Both the position numbers and the translations under genes were made by a program. Of a stretch of 64,000 nt of DNA, positions 1 through 11,410 are shown piece by piece. How positions within the stretch are numbered: position 1 is the first letter of the stretch; each line of letters begins with the position of its first letter. The notes under the pieces were generated by a model. The model had not been told where the DNA came from. It made no database searches and saw nothing but the letters and a program-made list of their open reading frames with translations. Source of the stretch: Plectosphaerella cucumerina (Eukaryota; Ascomycota; Sordariomycetes; Glomerellales; Plectosphaerellaceae); assembly GCA_020746995.1 (NCBI GenBank), contig JAGPXD010000004.1:5022001-5086000 (forward strand). Direction: 5' to 3'.

Positions 1-1
1 G

Positions 2-361
2 ATCCGGTGTTCGATACATCTCCCATTCCTGTTCTACGCCATTCATAACCCACGAAGTCCCTACAGCGACATGTTGCAGCCTCTAGCGGAGAAAGCGTTG
101 CAGCGGCATTTCTCGGTCCTTAAGATGGATCCCCTGCCGCACAGGCATCACGGGACCTGGTATGCCGTGAGACATACGGTCACTGCTGCGCTCTGTGTCG
201 TTGCCGCCGCCCGTTCTGGAACGATCGAGATGCCAGAGGAGCTGGAATGGAAAGGGCTCATAAACCGTAGTTTGGACAGAATACGGTACTGGGCAGACGA
301 GGCGCCCGGAATAGCTCGGGGTGTTGAAGTTCTGACAAGCTACCTTCAGCAGTCCTTCTAA
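2..361 (+). CDS. C-terminal end of a probable fungal transcription factor (partial)
   Basis: The frame is open from the window edge and runs about 119 codons to a TAA at 359-361, so the 5' part lies outside the window. The translated end has a helical layout seen at the C-terminus of fungal-specific transcription factor domains: a short stretch around HLPFLFYAIHNPRSPY, a hydrophobic helix TVTAALCVVAAARSG, then an acidic amphipathic tail ending near GVEVLTSYLQQSF. No Zn2Cys6 cluster can be seen because that would be N-terminal. It could equally be another helical fungal protein; the assignment rests on general resemblance only. It lies about 0.5 kb upstream of a sugar transporter in the same orientation, which would suit a pathway regulator, but nothing in the sequence proves a link. 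Confidence 0.45.
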   Translation: MRCSIHLPFLFYAIHNPRSPYSDMLQPLAEKALQRHFSVLKMDPLPHRHHGTWYAVRHTVTAALCVVAAARSGTIEMPEELEWKGLINRSLDRIRYWADEAPGIARGVEVLTSYLQQSF

Positions 362-907
362 ATACAACAACTGGTGTCCACTAGTGTCGCGTCAGGCGGC
401 GTCCAGGTCGAACTGTCGCCCAACTAGTAGAGGGGTTGACTCGTGAACCAACCCCGAACCAGGTATGATCTGGTATGTTGACGACACTTGGCACTGATGG
501 CACTGACATCCGGGAGCTTCCAGGTGGGCTTGTACCCCGCATGCTTTGTGCCCGAGACTCCCCGAGCACCCGGGTTCTCGTTCCCCAGATTCCCCGACCT
601 CATTCCAATCCATTTCCCCGACCTCATTCCAATTTCCCCGACCCCCAACCTTAGTACTCTCCACAAACTCCAGACCCCATCTTGATCGACACCATCGTCT
701 GAATCATGTCTACATCCGAGACTCGGTTTCCCCACCCTCGGCAATCTCAGCTTGCGTCGTTCGAGCCAATACAAATACCACGGCAGCCATTCCTTCCCAT
801 CATCCATCAAACCTGGCATAGATTTTTGGACCTCTCCGACCTGTTGCAATCTTCTAACTTTTCTTCAAACTTCCCATCTCCCTCTAGCTAGACTGCCTCC
901 AGTCACA
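362..907 (+). promoter_or_regulatory. Intergenic region and 5' leader of the sugar transporter
   Basis: No gene is seen. The 300 bases before the transporter start are pyrimidine-rich, with CCCCGACC-type repeats near 590-645, as in many fungal promoters and leaders. The start context TCACAATG at 903-910 is good for fungal translation initiation. Confidence 0.4.
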
Positions 908-2552
908 ATGTTTGGCAGAACGAAGACCAAGGAGGCCAAGGTCTCTGCCATCGGCGAGGACATGGCCCGCCTCCTTCCAGACAACGGACCTTGGTACAAG
1001 CAGCGCCATCTCTTGCTTCTCAACTTCTACGCCTTCAGCATGTGCCTCCTTACCGCCGCAAACGGATACGATGGCAGCATGATGAATGGGCTGATGGCCC
1101 TGCCCCAGTGGCACGACTTCATGGACCACCCGACCGGCGCCTGGTTGGGCTTCATCAACGCCGTCCAGGCATTGTCCTCGACCTGTGCGTATCCCTTGGT
1201 CGCCTACTTCGCCAACCGCTGGGGCCGGAAGAAGGGCCTTTACATCGGCCTGTTCTTTCTCTTCACCGGTGCCCTGCTGCAGGCATTCACCCCCAACGTC
1301 ACCGGCTTCGTCATCAGCAGGGCCATCCTCGGCCAGCCGAGTGCCTGGTGGGGGGGTCTCGCGCCGCTCCTCGTCACCGAGCTCGCATATCCACCCCACC
1401 GCGCGTTCCTGACGGCCGCTATGAACTCTGGATGGTACGTCGGCTCAACGATCGCCGCCTGGGCTACATTTGGCACCAGAAACTACTCCGGTGACTGGGC
1501 TTGGCGGATCCCGTCTCTGCTGCAGATCGCCGTGCCGGTGGTCGTGATTCCCGGCCTGTTCATGATCCCCGAATCGCCCCGATACCTCATCTCCAAGGGA
1601 CAGACGACAAAGGCCCGCGAGATCCTCACCAAGTACCATGCCGGCGGGAACGCCAGCCCGCTCGTCGACTTTGAGATGGCCGAGATCGAGGCCGCCATCG
1701 AGGCGGACAAGGCCGCCGCAGACAGCTCGTCATGGGGCGACCTCTTCAAGGGCAAGGGCAACCGCCATCGGGCTCTCATTTCCATGACGCTTGGCGTGTT
1801 CGCCCAGTGGAACGGAGTGGGAGTCGTGTCATACTACCTGGCCCTCGTCTTGCAGACAGTCGGCATCACATCCGTCACAGACCAGACGCTCATTAGCGGT
1901 TTCCTTCAGATCTGGAACCTCTTCTGGGCGATTCTGGCCGCTGCGTACGTCGACAAGCTCGGTCGGCGGCCGCTTTTCCTCATCAGCTCCGTTGGCATGC
2001 TCGTCAGTTTCATCATCATCTCGGGTCTGTCGGGCGGCTTCGCAACCACGGGCGCCAGCAGTGTCGGTCTCGCCGTCGTGCCGTTCCTGTACATTTACTA
2101 CGGCTTCTATGACGTGGCCTTGTACGTTCCCTCCCCTCAGATGACTCTTTCGCGAAGCGACGGACCGAAAGCAAGACCGACTGACCTTCCTACCTTCCAG
2201 TACCCCTCTCATCGTTGCCTACCCAGCCGAGATCTGGCCCTACCAGCTCCGAGCCCGCGGCATTGCCTTGACGCAAATGTCGACGTACGCTGCCATCTTC
2301 TTCAACATCTTCGTCAACCCCATTGCGCTCGAGGCCATCGGCTGGAAGTACTACATTGTCTTCGCTGTCATTCTCGTTTTCATCACTGTGACGGTCTACT
2401 TCTTCTACCCCGAGACAAAGGGTCACTCGCTCGAGGAGATGGCCATCTTGTTTGACGGCATTGAGGCGGCGAGAATCTCTGAGGGTGGCGTGAGGGCTGT
2501 GAAGGGCGAGACAAGTGAGATGTATCACAAGGAGGAGGCAGATAAAGTCTAA
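908..2552 (+). CDS. MFS sugar transporter, lactose-permease-like
   Basis: Two exons, 908-2121 and 2201-2552, give 521 residues. The 79-bp intron (GTACGT...CCAG) restores the reading DVAF-TPLIVAYPAEIW across the junction. The protein is a 12-helix proton/sugar symporter of the plasma membrane. Family signatures are in the expected order: GYDGSMMNGL in helix 1, RWGRKKG in the loop after helix 2, PESPRYLISKG closing the first half, DKLGRRP in the second half, YPAEIWPYQLRARG and the C-terminal PETKGHSLEE. The start at 908 is preferred over an in-frame upstream ATG because it fits the usual short cytosolic N-terminus and has a good initiation context. The GYDGS segment and overall layout are nearest to fungal lactose/cellobiose-permease-type transporters; the substrate cannot be fixed from sequence. 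It lies in the same gene-rich block as two polysaccharide-degrading secreted enzymes downstream, consistent with sugar uptake after plant-wall attack. Confidence 0.93.
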
Positions 2553-2559
2553 GGGGATA

Positions 2560-2911
2560 GAAGATCCCGATAACTAAATCTATAGGGTCTCACGACACAG
2601 CTAGAACAACGACGTAGCCAGTCTAGCCATTAGCCCTGGAATATAAGTTATTTAACGTTTTAGTATTATTAAGAAATATAAGACTAGTAAGAACGGCTTA
2701 TAGATAGGTGAGACGCGATATAAGGGAGAATAGTCACCCGCCCGACCCGCTCCCCGCTAAATAGGACTTCTCTATTACTTACTTACCCCTAGATATAAGC
2801 CCGCCCGGATATAAGATTATTCTCGCTAACGTAGTCGCGGAAAAGCTATACTAGATTTATAGAGAGGGATATCTTCACCGAGTATTACCCGGTCGAGGTT
2901 AACTAGTATAA
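2560..2911. repeat. RIP-like TA-rich stretch
   Basis: The composition switches abruptly to TA-rich DNA with dense TAG/TAA/TATA and no open frame. This looks like repeat-induced point mutation of an old repeat, and it leads straight into the broken low-complexity gene that follows. Confidence 0.5.
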
Positions 2912-3685
2912 GCGCAAGCCGATCCGTACCGAGATCCTCCAGGGCAACACGGCCAACATCGGCCCCCTCCCAAGTGTAAGGATCGCACCGGTAATAAGCC
3001 TCGCCAGCCGACTCCTCGTCAGGACACGCCTCGTCAGGACACCCCTGATGACATCTACGATGCGAGCCCTACGCGCCCTCCCCGCCAGCCCGCCGTGTCT
3101 GGCTACACTGCCTCCGGCACTCGCACTGCATCTGGATACGCTGCCTCCGACAGTCGCACTGCATCTGGCTACACTGCCTCCGGCACGACTTCTTCCTTCA
3201 TGTCGCCTACTCGTGGCAGCCAGTCCTAGGGCCAGTCTCAGTCCCAGTCCCAGGGCCAGCCTGCCCGTCGTCCTCTCAAGGAGAGCCCCGTCCCTCTCCC
3301 CAACATCGGCCAGCACTTGGGTGGCCGCACTCAGCCTCGCCCTTCTGCCCAGCCTGGTGTCGTCGCCATTACTCGCAATCTGAGCCATATCTCCGTCGGC
3401 AATGAGGATGACGAGCAGCCCGCTGTTCGCGTCACCCGCTCTGGCAACCGTGGTGGTAGCCGTGGCAGCCGTGGTGGTAGCCGTGGCAGCCGTGGTGGTG
3501 CCCGTGGCAGCGGTGGTCGCATGATGACCTTCGACGGCGCATTCGATGACGACGTCTTCATGATGGACAACTACACCCCTGGCCAGCAGGGTGAGGACTC
3601 TTTCTCGAGCTCTATCACCTACGACGTTGACATGGATGGCGACACCCCCCCCTCGCCGACCCCTGGCTCTCACCGCCGTCAGTAG
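2912..3685 (+). pseudogene. Low-complexity protein remnant with SGYTASG and RGG-like repeats, one internal stop
   Basis: One + frame is readable from 2912 to a TAA/TAG-flanked end at 3685 except for a single TAG at 3227-3229. It encodes a Pro/Ser/Gly-rich segment with repeats of SGYTASGTRTA, a Ser-Gln run (QSQSQSQG), a PLPNIGQHLGGR segment, a Gly-Ser-Arg repeat (GGSRGSR) and an acidic Met/Asp tail. The stop sits in a Gln-rich run, so it most simply reflects CAG to TAG, as RIP would cause. Upstream the frame is closed by TAA at 2900 and 2909 inside TA-rich DNA, so the 5' end is lost or mutated. The family is not recognised; it could be a decayed gag-like or RNA-binding protein. A long frame on the opposite strand here is only a by-product of the repeats. 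Confidence 0.45.
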
Positions 3686-5503
3686 ACGAAGGCATTCCCA
3701 GCTCAACCCACCAGCAGGAAGCGACCCGACATCGGTTTTGACGGAAGCTGGTATTCACTGTCACGGAAGTGTCAACAGCAACGCCCTGGAGGATGGATGG
3801 AAGCAAGCATGGATGGGACTCGGACTCGGAGGCGGATGCAGATCTGCCGCCTTTACCTGAGGTACAATCACCTCACCACATTCACAGACACTGACAGAGC
3901 AGTTCTGGTAAACAGCTAGGTAGATTCAGTTCAATCAACGCTGATAATGTGCGACTATCCAGTCCATTGAAGGTGACGGGAGGTGGTGATGTCCACTGTC
4001 GGTGCAGACTTAGTGTGGGCTGTGTCGGGTCGGGTGCTAAATAGCGCCGAAGTTAAGCTGTCTTTTGGGTGCTGACCTGCCGGATTACAGGGAGTACTAT
4101 AGGGGGTTTTAGTGGGTGGGCTCGCAACGATAGTCCGACAGAAAACGATATCTCTTATTAGTGGGCCGACTAACGTTAGGAATTAACGAACGGTAACCAG
4201 ACAGTTACTCAGCAAGGAACCGTCCCGTGACAGTCTGACAGCCGTCGCAGGTCCCCATAGACCCCCGCTACGGTAGTGTGCGGCTTGCGGGTGTGTTGTG
4301 GTTGGCGTTGTGAGCTGTCTATGTCAGAACCCGTAAATTACACGGCTACAGGGCATGTGTTGTTGTGCCAGTCGGGACTCGGGGGAACTAGGTATAATTT
4401 TCGTATATCTTATACGATAACGACGCTGAAACAGCTTACAGGGCCCGGCAAAGTGCATCCGGCCAAGCCGGTATTCTGGCCGCTAGGAGGTCTAGATGAT
4501 TCTACAGCTTCGACCGACAGGCTTTGTTTAGGGGTGGCCCATTGTGACCGGGGTACCCTAGTGGACGACAAACCGGATTTCGCGTCGAATCCGAAAAAGG
4601 CCACGAGTCGTGAATCCTCTATGTGCACATGAAGTGCAGTGAATGCACCCCACATGGGGTGGGGTGGGCAGCATTAGCAAGCATCAGCTACCCTTGCGGA
4701 CACAGCCCTGTCGGGTTGCAGAATAGCCTGAACTGCAATTGTCCGCACCGTGTGGAGACTGACTAATGTCATGGGTTCCGTTGGGGACGCTGGGCGAGGT
4801 GGGCTGGGGACCCCGGAATTAGTAGCGGCGAGAACCCCGCACGCCTGGCATGTAGACACGTCCACGAGGAAGAGTGATGGTCGCATCGTCACGACGCGAG
4901 TTAGGTCCGCGAGGGCTAGGCTTGTCTGTCTAAGGTAGGGAGACACCACCACTACAGCCGAGCTGCCGAAAGCTGTGCAAGGCAAATTGCAGGAGGCTCC
5001 TCCTCCCTGCAGGATCCTTGCTGCAGGCGAGTTCTTGTCTTTGGGCGAGGTCTGTTCAATCCGTGTTGAAAATGTCTCTATTGCAATGCGAAGGACGTGA
5101 GGTTGAAAAAAGGTACAGATGGAATTGAGACTATGCTCGCATGCTGTTCGTGCCGCCTCGGTGCACCCGGCTTTTTTCAAGGCCTGGCCAGAGTGAACTA
5201 TAGCCGGCATGGCCCTATGCCCTTGCCCGCCCACCCCACTATACGGCACCGTAAGTGATGCCATCATCTACCTTAGTGGCAGCAACTTGGGACCCATTCA
5301 AGGGATCCAGTCTCCAAGCTCATCCAGATTAGGGGGACACTTAATCTGACACGGTTCTGTCTATGGGCGAGATTGCGTCTCCCACCGGCTGCTTGCTGGG
5401 CGGGAGTGGCTCCTCTCGCGGCCTACAAAACCAAGCCGTGACGGCTACGGAAGTAGGCTGGTATTGGATCATCCACCAGAGTTACCCGCTCAATATATCA
5501 GCC
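3686..5503. other. Intergenic, 1.8 kb, no supported gene
   Basis: Several open frames of 80-200 codons occur on both strands, but none has recognisable domains, convincing composition or matching splice sites. The last few hundred bases form the promoter of the esterase gene, with a CTACAAAACC stretch near 5423 and the leader up to GCCATGAGG. Confidence 0.4.
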
Positions 5504-6550
5504 ATGAGGTTCTTCACTCCGCTCGCTATTAACCTCCTCGCCGCCACCGCTGCCAGCGCCGCGGTAGTCCACCGCCAGGCGGACTGCCCCAAGGCAGTTC
5601 CGGCTCCGGCCCCGGCTCCGGTTACGGCCCCGGCTCCCGTCAAGAACGATGTCAAGGAAATCGTCGCTGCCGCGGGACCCAATTACCTGATCTCCTTGTA
5701 AGAGAAGCCTGCCACAAATGGACGCACGGGACACAGCCAACTAACACTCTTCCACCCCAGCGGCGACTCGTACTCCCAGACCGGCTTCAACGTCAACGGT
5801 GCCAAGGCCAACGCCGGCAACCCCATCGGAAACCCCCCCCTGCCGGGCTTCACGGCCAGCGGCGGCTCCAACTGGGTCGGCTTCGCCGTCACGGAGGTGA
5901 ACGCCGGCGAGCTCTTCTCGTACAACCTGGCATATGGCGGCGCCACCACGGCGGCCGACATTGTCAAGCCCTTCGCGGCTGACGTCCAAAGCTTCCAGGA
6001 CCAGGTCAACACGTTCAAGTCCAAGCTCGCCGGCTCGGCGCCCTGGAAGGCCGACAACGCCCTCGTCGCCGTCTGGATCGGCGTCAACGACGTCGGCAAC
6101 ACCTTCTACGGATCCACCACGCCGCTGTACGAGCAAATTGTAACGCGCTACTTTGCGCAGCTGCAGACGCTGTACGACATGGGCCTCCGGAACTTCGCGC
6201 TACTCAGCACGCCGCCCATCGACAAGACGCCCTCGGTAATCCGCGGCGGCCCCAACGCCACCGGCAAGGCCGCCCCGGCCATTGCCCAGTACAACCAGCT
6301 CCTCGCCAAGCACCTCGCCGAATTCAAGTCCAGCCACGCCGACGTCAAGACCTGGCTCATTGACACGGCGACCGCGTTCAACAAGGCCCTCAGCAACCCC
6401 AAGCAGTACGGCGCCCCCGACGGGACCTGCTACAACTCGGACGGCAAGAGCTGCCTCTGGTGGAACGACTACCACCCCGGCATCGCCATCCAGAAGCTCG
6501 TGGCCGAGGAGCTCGCCGCCACCGTCGGCGCGCCCTTCTTCAAGGCCTGA
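5504..6550 (+). CDS. Secreted CE16 acetylesterase (SGNH/GDSL hydrolase)
   Basis: Exons 5504-5697 and 5761-6550 encode 327 residues. The 63-bp intron (GTAAGA...CTAAC...CCAG) interrupts the block-I motif, and its removal gives FGDSYSQTGF, the nucleophile region of carbohydrate esterase family 16. Other SGNH blocks follow: the oxyanion glycine in NLAYGGAT, the asparagine in WIGVNDVG, and the catalytic Asp-His pair in WNDYHPG near the C-terminus. A hydrophobic signal peptide (about residues 1-20) is followed by an Ala-Pro linker of about 20 residues before the catalytic domain. CE16 enzymes remove acetyl groups from the ends of xylo- and other oligosaccharides outside the cell, which fits the AA9 gene downstream. 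The N-terminal Pro-Ala linker with no binding module attached is mildly unusual. No frameshift or missing catalytic residue was seen. Confidence 0.93.
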
Positions 6551-8159
6551 GCCTAGTGACGGTCAGGCGGCGCTTCCTCCCGGGGCGCCGCGAATGTTTT
6601 CTCGCCCTTCGCTTCTATACTTACCGTATTTATGAGTCCAATACGCCGGCCACTCATGGCCGAAAACCTACATCAACCGTGCGATGCCGTCTCAGGCGTG
6701 TTCCAAAACACGTTATCCCTGTGCTCCTGATCTGTGGGAACGGGCATTTTCCGATTTGCACTGGGTGCCAAAGCTCCGATGTACTGTGTGAGCTGGAGAC
6801 CTGTCGAAAGGGGAGGCTCACCCAACCCAGCGCCCCAGCGGGTTTTACCCCTGCAGCCCTGGCAGGCGGCCGGGCTGTTCGTATCGTCCGATCGATGTCC
6901 GCTACATTGCACACAGTGATTACTGCACGCTACAGCCAATGGGGTAATTATTCCACAGCTCGGGGACGTGCGGCTTTTGACACCGCGATATACAGGCCAG
7001 CGACACTGGGAATGCGATGGACCAAGATGCCAGGTCACAAGATGAGCGTACGGAATAATACCACTCAGAGGTCGTTCGCGGGTGTGGCTGCTCCAAATCA
7101 CCTCCTCAACCAAGGCCATCGCCCGACACTATAGGCGCGCCGTGCGTGTGGCGATGAGTGACCCGTCGGACTTGCGCTGGGATGTGCGAGGTAGTCTCAG
7201 CGCCTCTGTATGCAACTGACACTGTGAACGCGTCTACGAGTCTGAATGCGAGCCGTGAGATGGCCTCCAAGCACACTCTTCTGAACCGGCTGTGTGTTCA
7301 CCTCCTTTCCCGCCATCATATGCTACTATGAATAGGCAGACGCTTATCACCTGAGAGACTTTCAAACAAAACTGTGGTACAGAAGGACCTGTCGAATCGC
7401 ACCAAAGTAGGCCTCGCCCGGCGTCCCGAGGGCCAAGCCGCTGCGAGGCGCGTCACAAAATGGCGGGATGCGCAGCGACACAGCTTGTCATCTGCAATGG
7501 AAAGTCATTTCACTGGAGATGCCGGCGCTGCATCCCCTGAGGCGGCACCCCGGCGTCTACCACGGTACCGCTACGCGAAGGACGCAGCCCGGACAATTTC
7601 AAGCCTGTGGAGGGATGTTTGTCTACGTGCTACACGTGAACCCGACCGGTTAGCTTAGCACTGGAGCCCTGTCCTTCGCTACAGGCCCTTTGCCTGGGGC
7701 ACCCTCAATCCCGGGTTGACACTTGTACTGTGTGCAGCAAAGGTGCAGCTGAGCACATCCGACAGGTGCTTGAGCGCACAGTGGGCGCGGCCTAGGCTCT
7801 GGTCGTCGCAGGGTCTACCCTCATGGCATACGGCTGCATTCAACATCAAACGTGAAATGAGGGTACTGTAATTTTGGCTCCACATCCTCTCCCATGCCCT
7901 TGCAGCCGCTGGTCGACGAGGTATCAACCCGCTGTGAACGCTCCGTATAAGTAGTCGGGCGCGTCCCGGTCCTATGTGGAATTGATTTTAAAAGGCCACA
8001 GCCGGATGCTGACTCCTTCCCAATACATTCATTCATTCATTTGATCATCATCAATATATACACTCTCTACTTCACTCACTCGCAGCTTCAGCCTTTCCGA
8101 GTCTCTCTTTTAGAACAAATCACTTTCCCACAGCCTCACCGCACCGAATTACCGTCATC
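6551..8159. other. Intergenic, 1.6 kb, no supported gene
   Basis: Short overlapping frames on both strands lack recognisable features. The final 120 bases before the AA9 start contain TATA-like stretches (near 7945 and 8055), a short CATT repeat near 8028 and a C/T-rich leader, consistent with a promoter and 5' untranslated region. Confidence 0.4.
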
Positions 8160-9631
8160 ATGAGGTTCGAGACTCTTCTTCCCCTGACCACCGTCGCCAC
8201 GGCCCACACCATCATGCAGTCCGTCAACGGACGCCCCCAGGGCTCGGGCATCTACATGCCCGCCGACGACTCGGTAAGCAGCCCTGCTCGACGGGATGTG
8301 GCGGGGACCACTAATTGAGCTGACCGATTCTCTAGTTCATCGCCGACGTCACCTCCAACTCCATGGCCTGCAACGGTCCCCCTGTCGGCTTCTTCAAGTC
8401 CTCATCCGACGTCATCGAGGTCGATGCCGGCTCCGAGATCAGCGGCCATTGGCTCCACACTCTGACGAGCACCGGCCCCGACGAGTACGCCGACAACGCG
8501 TGGATCGACTCTTCTCACAAGGTAAGCAGTACCAGACCCTCTCACCCGTGTCCTCGACACTCGATGCTGACACCGCCCCCTCGGCGCAGGGACCCGTCAC
8601 CACGTGGATGAAGAAAGTTGACGATGCCACGAAGAACCCCGCCTCCGGCCCCGGTGACGGCTGGTTCAAAATTTCCCAGGACGCCTACACCAACAGTGTG
8701 TAATCACCTTCAGCTCCGCGCCAAACAGCGCTCCGCGGGACATGACTGACCGGTCTGGTGATGTAGAGACGTGGGGTGTCGACAACCTGGTAAGCTGTGC
8801 CCGTCTCTGCTCGCTGGTCCGCACAACCGACTAACACCGTTACAGATTGCCAACAAGGGTGTCCAGACAGCCACCATCCCCGAGTGCATCGAGAACGGCG
8901 ACTACCTCGTCCGCTTCGAGATCATTGCCCTGCACTCTGCCCAGACGCGCGGCGATGCGCAGTTCTATATGGAGTGCGCCCAGGTCCGTGTCAGCGGTGG
9001 CACCGGCACCGCGAAGCCCGCGACTGTGGCCATTCCCGGCGTCTACACCGCCGATGACCCTGGTGTCCACTTCTCCCCGTGGAACAACTTCGGCCAGCCG
9101 TACCCCGACAGCTACCCCATGCCCGGTAAGAACCTCCGCAGCCGCCGCGCACGCCGCACCCATCTGACCCGCCTCCAGGACCCAGTGTCTTCACCTGTGG
9201 CAGCTCCGCCAACCAGACCCCCAAGCCCTTGGAGTCCGCTAAGCCCGTCGAGACCGCCGAGGCCGTGGAGACCTCCGCCGTTGAGACCCCCGCCGTGGAG
9301 ACTCCCGTCACCTCCGAGGCTCCTGCTGCGACCGAGTCCACCGGCGACATAGACGACTGCCCTGCCGATGACGCTCCCGAGACGTCCGCCGTCCCCGAGG
9401 ATACCGCTGCCCCCGAGACCCCGGCGGCATCCGAGGCTCCCGTCGCCGCCGCCGCTGCATTGTACGGCCAGTGCGGTGGCCTGGGCTGGAAGGGCCCCAC
9501 GACTTGCTCGGCCGGCAAGTGCACTAAGAGCAACGACTGGTACAGTAAGTTTCGACAGGCTGGACACGCTCCCAATGTGTTTACGTAACAGACTCGCTAA
9601 CACACCTCGCCTCACAGGCCAGTGCATCTAA
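8160..9631 (+). CDS. AA9 lytic polysaccharide monooxygenase with C-terminal CBM1
   Basis: Seven exons (8160-8273, 8336-8521, 8590-8695, 8767-8789, 8846-9125, 9179-9544, 9618-9631) encode 362 residues. The enzyme is a secreted copper monooxygenase that cuts cellulose or related glucans oxidatively. A 15-residue signal peptide (MRFETLLPLTTVATA) would be cleaved so that mature His1 begins HTIMQSVNG, forming the histidine brace. The second copper ligand is the His in SSHKGPV and the axial Tyr is in QFYMECAQ; FEIIALHSA is the conserved strand before it. The AA9 domain ends near PSVFTCGSS, followed by a linker of about 75 residues rich in Glu, Pro, Thr, Val and Ala, then a CBM1 reading GQCGGLGWKGPTTC through the final WYSQCI, with its last codons in a 14-nt exon. 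Exon 4 is only 23 nt. All junctions keep frame and meet GT-AG; introns 4-6 carry CTAAC/CTGAC-like branch sites. Confidence 0.95.
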
Positions 9632-10785
9632 TGACCCGACCAGGCATTAGACAGGGACAAGAATGAGAGTTTTTGAAGGCGACCCGCCTAGGCTCCGGGT
9701 TGCTGGGATTGGATTTTGTACTACATACACTACGTTCTCGACAGTCATTACCGCACCACTCTTCTTTTAAATGTTCATAAGGAAACACACATCCTGCCCC
9801 TAACTCCTGATCCTCGATGACTTGCTTGCCTTGTATGTCCATGACCACTTACCCTAGTGGTTCTATAAGGCCGCATTGCACTTCTTGATGATCACTCACT
9901 ATCTGAGCTTGTGCCTAATACGCCATCGCGACAACGTGGCGAGGTTATGTACTCCCGAAACCCCGCCACAGAATCGGTGACCCCGCGATCAATGTCGTGC
10001 CCAGGCAAGCCCAGCCTCGTGGTGCGATTCGAATTCTCCGGGGTGGAGATTGCAGTTGTCTGGTATTGAATGCCCCCCCCCCCCCAAATCTCAAAATAGT
10101 GGCAGGGTGTTAAGCGGGCCTCGGAATATTCTCTATGGCTCTTAGCACAAGTAATCAGGCCCCGAAGGTCAGGATCAGGGTCGCCTTGCTACTAAGCGAC
10201 TGGCCCCGAAGATGGTCCTGGAAATCTGCCGAGAGGTGCGCATGAATGCAGCGGTACGAGCTCCTCGGCATTGTGCCCAGTCGAATCTCGGACCGGCTCA
10301 GCCAAGTGGCTGTTATGATCAGTGGGAAGTTGAGCGCTGGGGAGGCTGCGGGTAGTGGATTGGGACGCGCGGTCATTTTGTGGGCAAACAAACGCCTTGT
10401 GATGATCTGTGCGTCCGAATCAGTAAATGCGGCGTGACCCTTGCTATCGAGCACTCGGAGGAGGAGGAAATGCCTCGCTCCAAATGGAGCGGCAGAAAAC
10501 AGAGTATAATGAAAACATGAGTGACTTGCGATATGCGACTCGGCGTATTTATCCGGGAAGGGGTATGTTCTCACTGCTGTGCGCAACGAAGGGGCGCCGC
10601 ATCTGCCTGGTCATCCGTCGAGTGCAGTTCTAGGTACCCGTAACCTTCCATACGCCCAACCCCCCCCCTAAAAAATGAAAAACCTGCCCCTGGAATTGCC
10701 CCTGACGTACCACCCCCTGAACCGAACGTCTCCAGCCGCTCTATCCGTCGGCTATCCCCTGCCTGATTCACCCTCCTCCAGCTCT
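9632..10785. other. Intergenic, 1.15 kb; contains a 13-C homopolymer
   Basis: No gene is supported. A C13 run lies at about 10073-10085 and a shorter C run near 10662. Frames here have no recognisable motif. Confidence 0.4.
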
Positions 10786-11205
10786 CTAGTCACGCCCCCT
10801 CGCCAACGACCCTGTCATCTCCCTCAACGCCTCGGCCGGCCGCCGCGCACACAACGCCTCGATCACTTCCCCATCCCCCGGACTCAGCTCGACGCGGACA
10901 TACCACGGGTTCCGGTTCTGCCAAATTTTCCCTTCACATCTCCATATACTCACACGTCGACTGCGAGTCCCGCGCCTCGAGCCGCACCACCGGCTCCCGG
11001 CACCCGTCTCTCGCCCTGTTAACCCTCAGTATTCGCACTCAAAGTCTACCCTTCCCCAGACAGACGCCGCCCATTTCCTCGTCCACATGGTCCGCCGGTC
11101 CCCCATGCCTCATCAACACCTCTACACTCCCCAGACTCTTCAGCATCACCGCCGCACACAGCGCCGTCGGCCCGTCCGCCCACCCGCCAATACCCAGATT
11201 TACAA
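10786..11205 (-). pseudogene. Possible 3' remnant of an unidentified gene
   Basis: On the minus strand, a clean frame of about 45 codons (NPWYVRVELSPGDGEVIEA onward) ends at a TAG at 10788-10786. It is preceded by a plausible short intron (GTGAGT...TTTGGCAG, about 36 bp). Further upstream another stretch reads sensibly (NLGIGGWADGPTALC), but the two are not joined by one open frame. The composition looks like coding DNA, but no family is recognised. The upstream end stops where a repeated element begins near 11215, so the gene was probably cut by that insertion. Confidence 0.3.
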
Positions 11206-11214
11206 TAAACCGTA

Positions 11215-11410
11215 AGAGTAGAACTCTCCGATCGGGGCGTGGTCGCGAGGGTTCGGGTCAGGACGGACGCCCTGCAGGGCGTCCTTGGGAGCGAGCAGAT
11301 TACGACCTCCAGACGCCCTGCAGGGCGTCCCACTCGTTTGCAACTGCGATCTCCTCCGTGGTGACAGACGGACGCCCTGCAGGGCGTCCTACGAAGCGAC
11401 TATAACCTCT
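11215..11410. repeat. Palindrome array, copy 1 (GGACGCCCTGCAGGGCGTCC units)
   Basis: A 20-bp perfect palindrome centred on CTGCAG lies at 11265-11284 and 11370-11389, with an 18-bp core at 11312-11329. The array starts with GAGTAGAACTC and a GGGGCGTGGTCGCG stretch that recur at 20437 and 36812. It stands upstream of a DUF3723-like pseudogene, as at the third locus. Confidence 0.8.

Noticed and set aside
2903..3706. Long minus-strand open frame of 267 codons
   Set aside because: It is antisense to the low-complexity + strand reading; the Thr/Ala/Arg repeats are simply the complement of Gly/Ser/Arg codons.
4045..4110. Sequence CCGAAGTTAAGCTGTC recalling the 5S rRNA core
   Set aside because: Only a short match; the flanking bases do not form the 5S helices and no second conserved block was found.
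4674..5267. Minus-strand frame of 197 codons upstream of the esterase
   Set aside because: No domain, no splice support, a mixture of residue types typical of non-coding GC-rich DNA, and it overlaps the expected promoter.
11265..11389. CRISPR array from regularly repeated palindromes
   Set aside because: Spacers vary in length and resemble one another, the DNA is eukaryotic and no cas gene is present.
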